Positions 1 through 6,744 of a stretch of DNA of 6,903 nt are shown one piece after another (position 1 is the first letter of the stretch; every line of letters begins with the position of its first letter). The DNA lies in the NCBI GenBank assembly GCA_021106655.1, contig JAIOTT010000494.1:1-6903 (forward strand). The letters are read 5' to 3'. Under the pieces are notes generated by a model. That model ran no database searches and had not been told where the DNA came from. It worked only from the letters and a program-made list of their open reading frames with translations. The translations under genes and the position numbers were made by a program. The stretch is from Bacteroidales bacterium. GTDB taxonomy: Bacteria; Bacteroidota; Bacteroidia; Bacteroidales; SMBSF77.

Positions 1-104
1 CTAAGGCATGAAGACACAAAGATATCACGAAGACTGACAAATGACAGCATTATTAACTTTGTGAACCTTAGAGTCTTGGAGTCTTTGTGGCAATTGAACT
101 TTCA
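1..104. repeat. Decayed intergenic repeat before the kinase gene
   Basis: This stretch is built from short related words (aaggcatgaagacacaaag near the left end, gagtcttggagtctttgtgg near the right) that are loosely complementary, so the two ends could pair imperfectly. The words tile as variants of 'aag-act/aca' on one side and 'agtctt' on the other. This composition is typical of intergenic repeats I have seen in environmental Bacteroidota genomes, but I cannot confirm copy number from one window. The kinase reading frame is open through it to position 1, which I take as chance and not as coding. The exact boundaries are uncertain. Confidence 0.5.
54..61 (+). promoter_or_regulatory. Possible -7 box for the kinase gene
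   Basis: TAACTTTG matches the Bacteroidota -7 consensus TAnnTTTG. It would start transcription near position 67 and leave a leader of about 70 nt before the preferred TTG start. No clear -33 TTTG is visible upstream and the match sits inside repeat-like sequence, so it may be fortuitous. Confidence 0.3.
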
Positions 105-138
105 ACCCTTGATTGGCGTTAATAACAATTCTTTAAAC

Positions 139-774
139 TTGAATTACAACTTCATAACCATCGAGGGAAACATTGGAGCAGGGAAAACATCACTGGCAAC
201 AAGGATTGCTGAACAATTTAACGGGAAATTAATCCTGGAGCAATTTGAAGAAAATGCCTTCCTTCCAAAATTTTATAAAGATCCGGAGAAGTATGCATTT
301 CCACTGGAGTTATCATTTCTGGCTGCAAGATATCATCAATTAAAACAAGAGATCACCTCAGGCGACTTGTTTAAATCCTTTACAATTTCAGATTATTTTA
401 TTGCCAAATCTTTAATATTTGCCAGTAAAACACTACAGGACGATGAGTATGAATTGTATAAAAAACTTTTTACTATCATTAATACCACTTTACCAAAACC
501 GGATCTACTTGTGTATTTATATTTGAACATAGAAAACTTAAAAAGGAATATTTCAAAGCGCGGACGTGAATATGAGAAAGATATCGATGAAACATATCTG
601 CAGAAAATACAGTCGGCGTATCTACACTATATCGAAAAACAGCACGATAGTGTTGTTTTGATAGTTGATACAAATAAAATTGATTTTGTTAATAATGGGG
701 GGGATTACGAAAAAATACTCGAATTAATAAGTAGAAAATACAGTCCGGGTGTATATCGTTTAAATATAGAATAA
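139..774 (+). CDS. Deoxynucleoside kinase (dNK/dCK-dGK family)
   Basis: Cytosolic salvage enzyme that phosphorylates deoxynucleosides to 5'-monophosphates with a nucleoside triphosphate donor. From the TTG at 139 the protein is 211 residues, a usual family length. The P-loop GNIGAGKT lies at residues 10-17. The substrate-site region follows, with E34 and the NAFLPKFYKDP motif (39-49) leading into a YAFPLELSFLAARY-type helix. SDYF at 84-87 is the counterpart of the family's D/E-R-S motif, and KRGREYE at 140-146 is the arginine-containing lid. The frame can be extended to a GTG at 61 and is open to the window edge, but there is no in-frame ATG, the extra residues look repeat-derived, and family members begin only a few residues before the P-loop strand. 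No Shine-Dalgarno is visible. Substrate preference (dA, dG, dC) cannot be told from sequence. It converges with the lipoprotein gene and ends at a strong terminator. Confidence 0.9.
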   Translation: MNYNFITIEGNIGAGKTSLATRIAEQFNGKLILEQFEENAFLPKFYKDPEKYAFPLELSFLAARYHQLKQEITSGDLFKSFTISDYFIAKSLIFASKTLQDDEYELYKKLFTIINTTLPKPDLLVYLYLNIENLKRNISKRGREYEKDIDETYLQKIQSAYLHYIEKQHDSVVLIVDTNKIDFVNNGGDYEKILELISRKYSPGVYRLNIE

Positions 775-810
775 AAAAAAGCCGGCTTGTTATAAGCCGG
801 CTTTTTTTTT
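773..810. terminator. Bidirectional intrinsic terminator between convergent genes
   Basis: The hairpin has GCCGGC arms at 781-786 and 796-801, extended inward by TT/AA around a GTTAT loop and outward by an A8 tract pairing with a T8-T9 tract, for about 16 bp in total. It begins inside the kinase stop codon and ends 15 bp before the lipoprotein stop codon. Each strand presents a GC-rich stem followed by a U-run, so it should end transcription in both directions. Confidence 0.95.
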
Positions 811-824
811 AATTTAAAAATAAA

Positions 825-2660
825 TTATTTGATAGCTTCTTTAAATTCAGCTGTTTCAACGTATTTAATAAATTCTCTGTCATCTTTTGCCTGAGCTCTG
901 TAAGCATCATCCTGGCTGATGGCTAATTTTAGGTTATCATAGATCATTGTAGTGTTGTTTGTGCGTGCACCAACAACTGCCAGCAGATAATATACCTGGG
1001 CATTCTTTTCTGCACAATCAAGATCTGTAGCAGCACCTGATGGATTATCATTCATGAGTTTTGCCAGTCCAACATTATAATTGCATTTTTTACCACTAAA
1101 TGAACTAAGAGCAGTACCGAATTCTCCATCAAGAATCTGAAGTATTCCTTTATTGTAATTAACATTAGCCTTTAGTTGTTGTGCTGAATTATAAAGAGAT
1201 AATGCAGTTTCATAATCTTTATTTTTTGCAGCAACTGCTCCAAGGTTATTAAGAACCATAGGGTTATTTGGAGCCAGCGTCTTGGCTTTTTCAAGATAAG
1301 TGGTAGCTTCATCAACATTCTCAAGCATAAGGTTCACATAAGCAACATTGTGGTAAGCTTTCCAATCGTTAGGATACAATTCGATAGCTGATTTGTAAAT
1401 CTTAAGTTGTGTATTCAAATCCTCAGTGAGAGTACCTGCATAAATAATTTCTTTATTATCAAGTTTAGCAGGATCAGATGTAGAAAGCATCGCTATTTCT
1501 TCATCACTCTTTTTAGGTTCAAAACAGCTAACGGTGATTTGTGCTCTTCTTAAGTTTGGGAGAATATCATCTGCAATTTCTTTATAGATAATAGTCATAT
1601 TTCTTATTTCCTGTTCTCTTTTTGTAACGTCGGGTTGAGATTTAACAACATTTAGAATGATATTTTTGTCGGCAATATTTGATTTTTGAACTGCTTTCAT
1701 AAATCCATCCCAGTCTTCTCCTTTTGCGTTAAGAGAATAATCAACAACGGGCTTTTCAAGGTCTTTAACTCTAACTCCCTCTGCTTTGGCTTTTGCACGA
1801 AGTAATTTTTTATTCAGGTCTTCCATGTATTTATTGGCAGTTTTTGATCTTCTTTCTGATAGCCCCTGGTTAAAAGCTTCTTCTCCATCCGGTGATGCCC
1901 ATGCATTGATATTCACACCTTTTATTACCCAACCTTTAGCAACAAAGTCTTTAAGTTCCTGAAGTTTAGCTTTTGCAGCTTCTTCTTTGTTCAATCTCCA
2001 TCTTAAATTTAGATTTGCCATATTAACAACAAAAAAGATATTTGCTGTATTATCTATAATGGTTTCTTTTTCATAGTATTCTGATAAATCCATACCAAGA
2101 GCCTCAGCAGTTTTTCTGTCGGCACGGTATAGCTCTTCATCATGCATTATCCTTTCAGAAGTATAAATAACACCATCAGCAAGTTTACGTTCTCCCAGTT
2201 CAACAGCTTTTGCTTTCAGTTTAATTACTTCACGTTTTTCATTAACATTGATCTTTTCTTTTGCAAGATGAGCAATGGGATTTATTATAAGTTCAGAAAC
2301 GTTCATTTTTGGGTCATATTCAATAACGTCTGTATATGTGAATGATCCACCAGTTGCTTTACTGATAACGATTCCATCACCGGTTACACTTTCACCCTGC
2401 AGATAAACGGGTTTAAGTAGTGTGGAGCCACCTTCATATTTTAATTCAGGTGTAACCCAAACGGCTGCTTTTTTATGGAAATATTTTTCAGGAATATTTC
2501 CTTTTATTGATACTTCTATTTTTCCACCCTTGGTTTCGAGAACTTTTGGAGTTACCTCAAAATCCAGTTCTTCGTAATTCTTTACCATTTTGCTGAGCCC
2601 ACAACTTGATACCAACAAAACAATAAGCATTAAAGAAATCAGATTCCTAATGTTTTTCAT
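825..2660 (-). CDS. Lipoprotein with split OmpA-like domain and TPR array
   Basis: Predicted 611-residue envelope lipoprotein of unknown role. MKNIRNLISLMLIVLLVSSC is a signal peptide ending in a lipobox with C20 as the lipidated cysteine. No acidic run follows the cysteine, so periplasmic rather than surface exposure is more likely (inference). Residues about 35-130 look like a beta-rich domain (VTPKVLETKGGKIEVSIKG, then several alternating strands). From about 202 an OmpA-like fold begins, with NQGLSERR at 264-271 matching the peptidoglycan-binding helix of E. coli OmpA as I recall it. A lysine-rich helical insert of about 75-100 residues then separates this from the closing LRRAQITV strand (370-377). 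About five to six TPR-like helix pairs follow (414-590), for example AYVNLMLENVDEATTYLEKA. A TTG ten codons upstream would lengthen the frame, but the ATG at 2660 puts the basic n-region at the N terminus. Monocistronic with its own promoter. The family name is not recognised. Confidence 0.82.
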   Translation of the reverse strand: MKNIRNLISLMLIVLLVSSCGLSKMVKNYEELDFEVTPKVLETKGGKIEVSIKGNIPEKYFHKKAAVWVTPELKYEGGSTLLKPVYLQGESVTGDGIVISKATGGSFTYTDVIEYDPKMNVSELIINPIAHLAKEKINVNEKREVIKLKAKAVELGERKLADGVIYTSERIMHDEELYRADRKTAEALGMDLSEYYEKETIIDNTANIFFVVNMANLNLRWRLNKEEAAKAKLQELKDFVAKGWVIKGVNINAWASPDGEEAFNQGLSERRSKTANKYMEDLNKKLLRAKAKAEGVRVKDLEKPVVDYSLNAKGEDWDGFMKAVQKSNIADKNIILNVVKSQPDVTKREQEIRNMTIIYKEIADDILPNLRRAQITVSCFEPKKSDEEIAMLSTSDPAKLDNKEIIYAGTLTEDLNTQLKIYKSAIELYPNDWKAYHNVAYVNLMLENVDEATTYLEKAKTLAPNNPMVLNNLGAVAAKNKDYETALSLYNSAQQLKANVNYNKGILQILDGEFGTALSSFSGKKCNYNVGLAKLMNDNPSGAATDLDCAEKNAQVYYLLAVVGARTNNTTMIYDNLKLAISQDDAYRAQAKDDREFIKYVETAEFKEAIK

Positions 2661-2704
2661 AATTAAAAGTTTTAATAAAATTGACAATGATTCATTTAGC
2701 AGTG

Positions 2705-2712
2705 CAAAAGTA
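2705..2712 (-). promoter_or_regulatory. -7 box of the lipoprotein gene promoter
   Basis: On the minus strand this reads TACTTTTG, a full match to TAnnTTTG. Transcription would start near 2698 and give a leader of about 38 nt to the ATG at 2660. No good -33 TTTG is visible. Instead a T9 tract on the coding strand covers that region, with a second 21 bp further upstream. Confidence 0.65.
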
Positions 2713-2923
2713 TAAAATTATGTTGGAAATAAAAAAAAACTTTTCGATCTGAAAAAAAAAGTAATAATTGTGATAAACTTTTTACTTTTAAGCTATGGTT
2801 ATTCGTATTTATTAATATTTTCGATTGGGTGTTTCGAGTTACCTGTTAAACAGCAGGGAAATTTGCCGGACAGTAGTGATAAGTTAATTCATTTGTTGCT
2901 TATAAATTGCAAAAACTGTAATT

Positions 2924-2965
2924 AGTACAGAGTAATGAGTATCAAGTACAGAGTATCAGGTAAAA
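2924..2965. repeat. Two-unit direct repeat, 21-bp period
   Basis: The 11-mer agtacagagta occurs at 2924-2934 and 2945-2955, exactly 21 bp apart. The bases after each copy are related but diverged ('atgagtatca' against 'tcaggtaaaa'). It lies in non-coding DNA. It could be a remnant of a longer dispersed repeat. Confidence 0.6.
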
Positions 2966-3105
2966 CCCATTATCATATTATCACATTAACACTTTATCTA
3001 ATTTCTCTCCAGGGTTTCCATCCGCTCGTACCTCAGGGACTTAAACCCTTCGATTGAACCTTCAAACCTGTGAACTTTCTAACCCGCGAATCATTCTTTC
3101 CACTT

Positions 3106-3642
3106 TCAAATTAGTTTATTAATTTTCCTAAACACCTCCCATATCACGATACCTGCACTTATAGAAATATTGAGAGAATGCTTGGTCCCGAACTGAGGTA
3201 TCTCAATGCATGCATCAACCATATTCATAACTTTATCCTCTATCCCTTTTACTTCATTGCCAAAGATAAGGGCAATTTTGTCGTTTACTGAGGGATAAAA
3301 ATCATTAAGAGAGATGCTTTCAAGTGCTTGCTCAACAGCAAAGATCTTAAAATTTTGCTCTTTTAATAATTTTACAGCTTCACTTGTTTCATCAAAATAT
3401 TTCCACTCAACCGAATCAGTTGCACCAAGTGCAGTTTTATGAATTTCCCTGTGAGGAGGAGTGGCTGTAATTCCGCATAAAAATATAGCCTCTAACAAAA
3501 ATGCATCAGCAGTCCTGAAAACAGAACCAGTATTATTCTGACTCCTGATGTTGTCTAAAACAATGACAACAGGAGTTTTTTTACTCTCTTTAAACTCTTC
3601 TATAGAGATTCTGTTAAGCTCAACGTTTTTAAGTTTGCGCAT
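3106..3642 (-). CDS. SpoU/TrmH-family RNA 2'-O-methyltransferase
   Basis: SAM-dependent SPOUT-fold enzyme that methylates a ribose 2'-OH in tRNA or rRNA; the target nucleotide cannot be deduced. At 178 residues it is a single catalytic domain without the N-terminal RNA-binding extension of RlmB-type members. All three family motifs are present. Motif 1 is NIRSQNNTGSVFRTADAF (31-48, with N37 and R43). Motif 2 is FGNEVKGI (127-134, with E130). Motif 3 is IPQFGTKHSLNISIS (148-162, with N158). The spacing of these residues matches the catalytic set known from Thermus TrmH, and motif 3 forms part of the trefoil knot that binds SAM. The frame extends upstream to 3705, but the promoter at 3662-3669 lies inside that extension, so the ATG at 3642 is the start. 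It is divergent from mutS. TrmH proper (Gm18) is one candidate. Confidence 0.9.
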   Translation of the reverse strand: MRKLKNVELNRISIEEFKESKKTPVVIVLDNIRSQNNTGSVFRTADAFLLEAIFLCGITATPPHREIHKTALGATDSVEWKYFDETSEAVKLLKEQNFKIFAVEQALESISLNDFYPSVNDKIALIFGNEVKGIEDKVMNMVDACIEIPQFGTKHSLNISISAGIVIWEVFRKINKLI

Positions 3643-3661
3643 TCGTGATAATTTGAGATTA

Positions 3662-3669
3662 CAAAAGTA
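3662..3669 (-). promoter_or_regulatory. -7 box of the RNA methyltransferase promoter
   Basis: The minus strand reads TACTTTTG, the same octamer as in the lipoprotein promoter. Transcription would start near 3655, about 13 nt before the ATG at 3642. This placement rules against the longer reading frame to 3705. A -33 element is not obvious. Confidence 0.65.
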
Positions 3670-3730
3670 AGATAAAAAAATAGAACACTGATTAGACAGA
3701 TGCAACTGATCAGGGCTGATTTGATCTGTA

Positions 3731-3813
3731 AAATCAGGGATGGCGTCCCCTTTGGATGGTTACCTTTTTTGCCCTTGATATATTAATAGGCGAATCAGGG
3801 ACGCCATCCCTGC
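3731..3813. repeat. Palindromic repeat element, 15-bp perfect inverted arms
   Basis: CAGGGATGGCGTCCC at 3735-3749 is the exact reverse complement of 3798-3812, separated by 48 bp. Each arm is also a small hairpin: GGGA/TCCC around tggcg on the left, CAGGGA/TCCCTG around cgcca on the right. Both arms are preceded by aatcaggga in the same direction (3732-3740 and 3793-3801), so the element can be read as two direct units with an inverted 5-base core. It is GC-rich against an AT-rich background and resembles dispersed REP-like or MITE-like intergenic repeats. No transposase is present. Confidence 0.75.
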
Positions 3814-3832
3814 TAAATTCAACAGATAGTAT

Positions 3833-3840
3833 TATCTTTG
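3833..3840 (+). promoter_or_regulatory. -7 box of the mutS promoter
   Basis: TATCTTTG matches TAnnTTTG exactly. The predicted transcription start is near 3846, about 15 nt before the mutS ATG. The -33 region falls at the outer end of the right arm of the inverted repeat (3798-3812) and shows no good TTTG. Confidence 0.7.
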
Positions 3841-3860
3841 CTAAGAAATTTTGAATTCAT

Positions 3861-6491
3861 ATGGCAAAGAGTGGCAGGGAAATAGCAGAGACTCCTCTGA
3901 TGAAACAATTTAATGCTATCAAGGCTAAATACCCTGATGCGCTTCTCCTTTTCAGGGTAGGAGATTTTTATGAAACTTTTGGTGATGATGCCATAAAAAC
4001 TTCTAAGATACTGGGTATTGTATTAACAAGAAGGGCTAATGGAGCTGCCTCCTATGTCGAGCTTGCTGGATTTCCTCACCATGCCCTTGATACATACTTA
4101 CACAAACTTGTCAAAGCCGGACAGAGAGTCGCTATTTGTGATCAGCTCGAAGACCCAAAACTTACAAAAAAAATCGTAAAAAGAGGAGTTACTGAATTAG
4201 TTACTCCCGGAGTTTCATATAATGATAAAGTGCTGGAACATAAGGAAAATAATTTTCTTGCCAGCATACATCTGAATAACAAGATTAGCGGAATCTCTTT
4301 CCTTGATGTTTCAACCGGAGAGTTTTTTGTTGCTGAAGGAACTGAAGAGCAAATTGACAAACTTTTGCAAACTTTTCGTCCAAGCGAGGTCATTATTCAG
4401 AAAAATAAACTCCAGACCTTCACTGAAGATTTTGGTGATAAGTTTTATACTAACACTTTTGAAGACTGGGTTTTTACTATTGATTTTTCCTATGATCTCT
4501 TATTGAAGCATTTTGGGACAACATCACTAAAAGGTTTTGGGATAGATAAACTTGAAAATGGTATCATTTCCGCAGGAGCAGCTCTTCATTATCTTAGTGA
4601 AACTCATCACGACAAAGTTCAGCATATCACTAAGATCTCCCGGATTGAGGAAGAAAAGTATGTCTGGCTTGATAAATTTACAATAAGGAATCTTGAGCTT
4701 TTATATTCTCTTAATGAGAATGCCAAAACCTTACTCGATGTTATTGACGAAACTATTTCTCCTATGGGAGGGCGAATGATGAGAAGATGGATAGTTCTTC
4801 CATTGCGTGAGAAAAAGCTTATCAACGATCGTTTGAATATAGTTGAATATATCAATAAAGACACTGAATTTTCAGATATCTTAAAGGAAAATATTAAGAT
4901 AATCGGTGATCTGGAACGTCTGATATCAAAAGTGGCAATAGGAAAAATTACACCAAGAGAGATAATGCAACTCAAGAGAGCTCTTGATGCGATAGAACCT
5001 ATACAAAAAACATGTAAAGAAGCAAAAGAGGCATCAATAAATAAGTTTGCGGACCAACTCAACTCCTGCAAGCTTATCAGTGAGAAGATAGGGAAGGAGA
5101 TTCATCCCGACCCACCCTGCATGCTTAATAAAGGAAAAGTTATTGCTGAAGGTGTATCAGAGGAACTTGATGAACTTCGCAAAATAGCATACTCAGGCAA
5201 AGATTATCTTAAACAGATCCGGGAGCGTGAGATCGAACGTACCGGGATATCTTCATTGAAGATCAGCTATAATAATGTCTTTGGTTATTACCTTGAAGTA
5301 ACGAATGTTCATAAAGATAAAGTTCCGGAAGAATGGCACAGAAAGCAAACTCTTGTAAATTCAGAGCGTTATATTACAGAAGAGCTAAAAGAGTATGAGG
5401 AAAAAATACTGGGAGCCGAAGAGAAGATCCTCGCTCTGGAAAGCAATTTGTTTAATGAACTGGTACTTAGCCTTACCGAATATATTGAGCCAATACAATT
5501 GAATGCTTCTTTAATTGCTCATCTAGATGTTCTTTTATCATTCTCAATAATATCGCAGAATAATAATTATAAAAGGCCTGAAATAAACGAATCCTATAAA
5601 CTTGATATTAAAGGAGGACGGCATCCTGTAATAGAAAAGCAATTACCTCCGGGTGAAAAATATATTCCTAATGATGTTTATCTTGATAATAAAAAACAGC
5701 AGATAATTATTATCACCGGTCCGAATATGTCGGGTAAGTCAGCTTTGTTACGACAAACAGCTCTCATAGTTTTATTGGCACAGATGGGCAGCTTTGTTCC
5801 GGCCGAATCAGCAAAGATTGGCCTCGTTGACAAAGTTTTTACGAGGGTTGGAGCATCTGATAATATTTCATCCGGCGAATCTACCTTCATGGTTGAGATG
5901 AATGAAACTGCGAGTATTCTGAATAACATTTCAGACCGCAGTCTTATATTACTTGATGAGATAGGTCGTGGCACAAGTACCTATGATGGAATTTCAATTG
6001 CGTGGGCAATAGCCGAATTTATCCACGAGCACCCTCTGTTTAAGGCTAAGGTGTTATTTGCCACACATTATCATGAATTGAATGAAATGGCTGCTTCAAA
6101 AAAAGCAATCAAAAATTTTCATATCTCAATAAAGGAGATAGGTAACAAGATCATATTTTTAAGGAAGTTAAAACCCGGTGGCAGTGAACACAGTTTTGGA
6201 ATTCATGTTGCGAAGATGGCGGGTATGCCCGGAAGAGTTATCGACAGGGCGAACCTTCTTCTTCAGCAGCTGGAGAAATCACATAGCCATGATGAACTCA
6301 ATAAAAATATTAAAAAGACAGCAGCTAAAAGTACAGATGTTGACGATTACCAGTTAAGTTTTATACAACTGGATGATCCTTTACTTGAACAGATCAAAGA
6401 GGATATTTTAAACACCAATATCGACACCCTGACGCCGGTGGAGGCTTTGATGAAGTTGAATGAGATTAAGAAGATGCTAGGGAAGAAGTAA
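3861..6491 (+). CDS. DNA mismatch repair protein MutS
   Basis: MutS dimers recognise mismatches and small loops and, as ATP-dependent sliding clamps, recruit MutL. The protein is full length at 876 residues (E. coli 853). The mismatch-binding domain carries the Phe-x-Glu motif in GDFYETF, with F36 and E38 at the same numbers as in E. coli. The connector domain (about 130-250) and lever/clamp core (about 265-580) follow. The ATPase has Walker A GPNMSGKS at 620-627 (followed by Ala instead of Thr), the signature loop SSGESTFMVEM at 670-680, Walker B LLDEIGRGTST at 697-707 (D699, E700) and the FATHYHEL switch at 733-740. QLSFI at 831-835 resembles a beta-clamp-binding peptide, and TPVEALMKLNEIKKML near the end is the C-terminal dimerisation helix region. 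It starts at ATG 3861, with no Shine-Dalgarno, close behind its promoter. No damage is seen. It is divergent from the RNA methyltransferase gene and not in an operon with other repair genes. Confidence 0.98.
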   Translation: MAKSGREIAETPLMKQFNAIKAKYPDALLLFRVGDFYETFGDDAIKTSKILGIVLTRRANGAASYVELAGFPHHALDTYLHKLVKAGQRVAICDQLEDPKLTKKIVKRGVTELVTPGVSYNDKVLEHKENNFLASIHLNNKISGISFLDVSTGEFFVAEGTEEQIDKLLQTFRPSEVIIQKNKLQTFTEDFGDKFYTNTFEDWVFTIDFSYDLLLKHFGTTSLKGFGIDKLENGIISAGAALHYLSETHHDKVQHITKISRIEEEKYVWLDKFTIRNLELLYSLNENAKTLLDVIDETISPMGGRMMRRWIVLPLREKKLINDRLNIVEYINKDTEFSDILKENIKIIGDLERLISKVAIGKITPREIMQLKRALDAIEPIQKTCKEAKEASINKFADQLNSCKLISEKIGKEIHPDPPCMLNKGKVIAEGVSEELDELRKIAYSGKDYLKQIREREIERTGISSLKISYNNVFGYYLEVTNVHKDKVPEEWHRKQTLVNSERYITEELKEYEEKILGAEEKILALESNLFNELVLSLTEYIEPIQLNASLIAHLDVLLSFSIISQNNNYKRPEINESYKLDIKGGRHPVIEKQLPPGEKYIPNDVYLDNKKQQIIIITGPNMSGKSALLRQTALIVLLAQMGSFVPAESAKIGLVDKVFTRVGASDNISSGESTFMVEMNETASILNNISDRSLILLDEIGRGTSTYDGISIAWAIAEFIHEHPLFKAKVLFATHYHELNEMAASKKAIKNFHISIKEIGNKIIFLRKLKPGGSEHSFGIHVAKMAGMPGRVIDRANLLLQQLEKSHSHDELNKNIKKTAAKSTDVDDYQLSFIQLDDPLLEQIKEDILNTNIDTLTPVEALMKLNEIKKMLGKK

Positions 6492-6499
6492 ATAAATTA

Positions 6500-6562
6500 G
6501 TTTCGAGTTACAGGTTGCGAGTTATAAAAAGAAAATGCAACTTGTAACCCGTAACTCGAAAC
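6500..6562. repeat. Imperfect palindrome after mutS (possible 3' hairpin)
   Basis: Arms of 24 nt (6500-6523 and 6539-6562) match at 21 positions around a 15-nt A-rich loop. In RNA of the mutS sense two of the three mismatches become G-U pairs. The outer 12 bp, gtttcgagttac, are perfect and occur again at 2831-2842. It begins 8 bp after the mutS stop and could protect or end the transcript, but no U-run follows, so it is not a classical terminator. The shared 12-mer suggests a dispersed repeat. A separate 12-bp palindrome, ttaactagttaa, lies at 6565-6576. Confidence 0.75.
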
Positions 6563-6622
6563 AATTAACTAGTTAAACTGAAGTTTTTTGCTAAGAATTC
6601 ACTTAAATTAGAACAAATTTTC

Positions 6623-6651
6623 TTTGTTTGTTAGAAAAAGTTGTATATTTG
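6623..6651 (+). promoter_or_regulatory. Promoter of the tRNA-Gly gene
   Basis: TATATTTG at 6644-6651 is an exact match to the Bacteroidota -7 box TAnnTTTG. A TTTG at 6623-6626 lies 17 bp upstream and may act as the -33 element, though this is slightly closer than usual. Transcription would start near 6658, about 14 nt before the mature tRNA. Confidence 0.7.
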
Positions 6652-6671
6652 CAGACTTAAAAATCAGCTAT

Positions 6672-6743
6672 GCGAAAGTAGCTCAGCGGTAGAGCATAAC
6701 CTTGCCAAGGTTAGGGTCGTGGGTTCGAACCCCATCTTTCGCT
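6672..6743 (+). tRNA. tRNA-Gly, anticodon GCC
   Basis: The full cloverleaf is visible. The acceptor GCGAAAG pairs perfectly with CTTTCGC (6736-6742). The D stem is GCTC/GAGC. The anticodon stem is TAACC/GGTTA with loop TTGCCAA and anticodon GCC at 6704-6706. There is a five-base variable loop, and the T arm GTGGG-TTCGAAC-CCCAT has one G-U pair. The discriminator is U6743. CCA is not encoded and must be added after transcription. It reads GGC and GGU codons. Confidence 0.97.
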
Positions 6744-6744
6744 C

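Larger units (their letters stand above)
2661..3105. other. Gene-free stretch between lipoprotein and RNA methyltransferase genes
   Basis: I see no credible coding region on either strand. It holds the lipoprotein promoter (2705-2712), two phased A9 tracts (2731-2739 and 2752-2760), one copy of a 12-mer shared with the hairpin after mutS (2831-2842), a short tandem repeat (2924-2965) and degenerate words such as 'ttgaaccttcaaacc' near 3054. I found no clear intrinsic terminator for the methyltransferase gene that ends at 3106. Confidence 0.7.

Noticed and set aside
2142..2345. 67-codon plus-strand frame inside the lipoprotein gene
   Set aside because: Its phenylalanine-rich translation is the usual complement of lysine- and glutamate-rich coding sequence, with no start signal or known motif.
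2924..2965. CRISPR-like repeat
   Set aside because: There are only two 11-bp copies with 10-bp spacing and no cas genes. This is far below CRISPR repeat and spacer lengths.
3731..3813. Inverted repeat as a transcription terminator for either flanking gene
   Set aside because: It sits upstream of both divergent genes, the arms are 48 bp apart, and no T-run follows either arm, so termination is not its obvious role.
4619..5071. 150-codon open frame on the minus strand inside mutS
   Set aside because: It lies wholly within the mutS core domain coding sequence. Its translation is serine/isoleucine-rich with no recognisable motif, as expected for an antisense shadow.
5715..5742. Alanine after the Walker A GKS in MutS as an inactivating change
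   Set aside because: The catalytic Gly-Lys-Ser residues are intact, and GKSA is, to my knowledge, common in Bacteroidota MutS proteins. All other ATPase motifs are normal.
5678..5974. 98-codon open frame antisense to the MutS ATPase region
   Set aside because: It mirrors the strongly conserved Walker A and B coding sequence. It has no independent promoter and no family resemblance.
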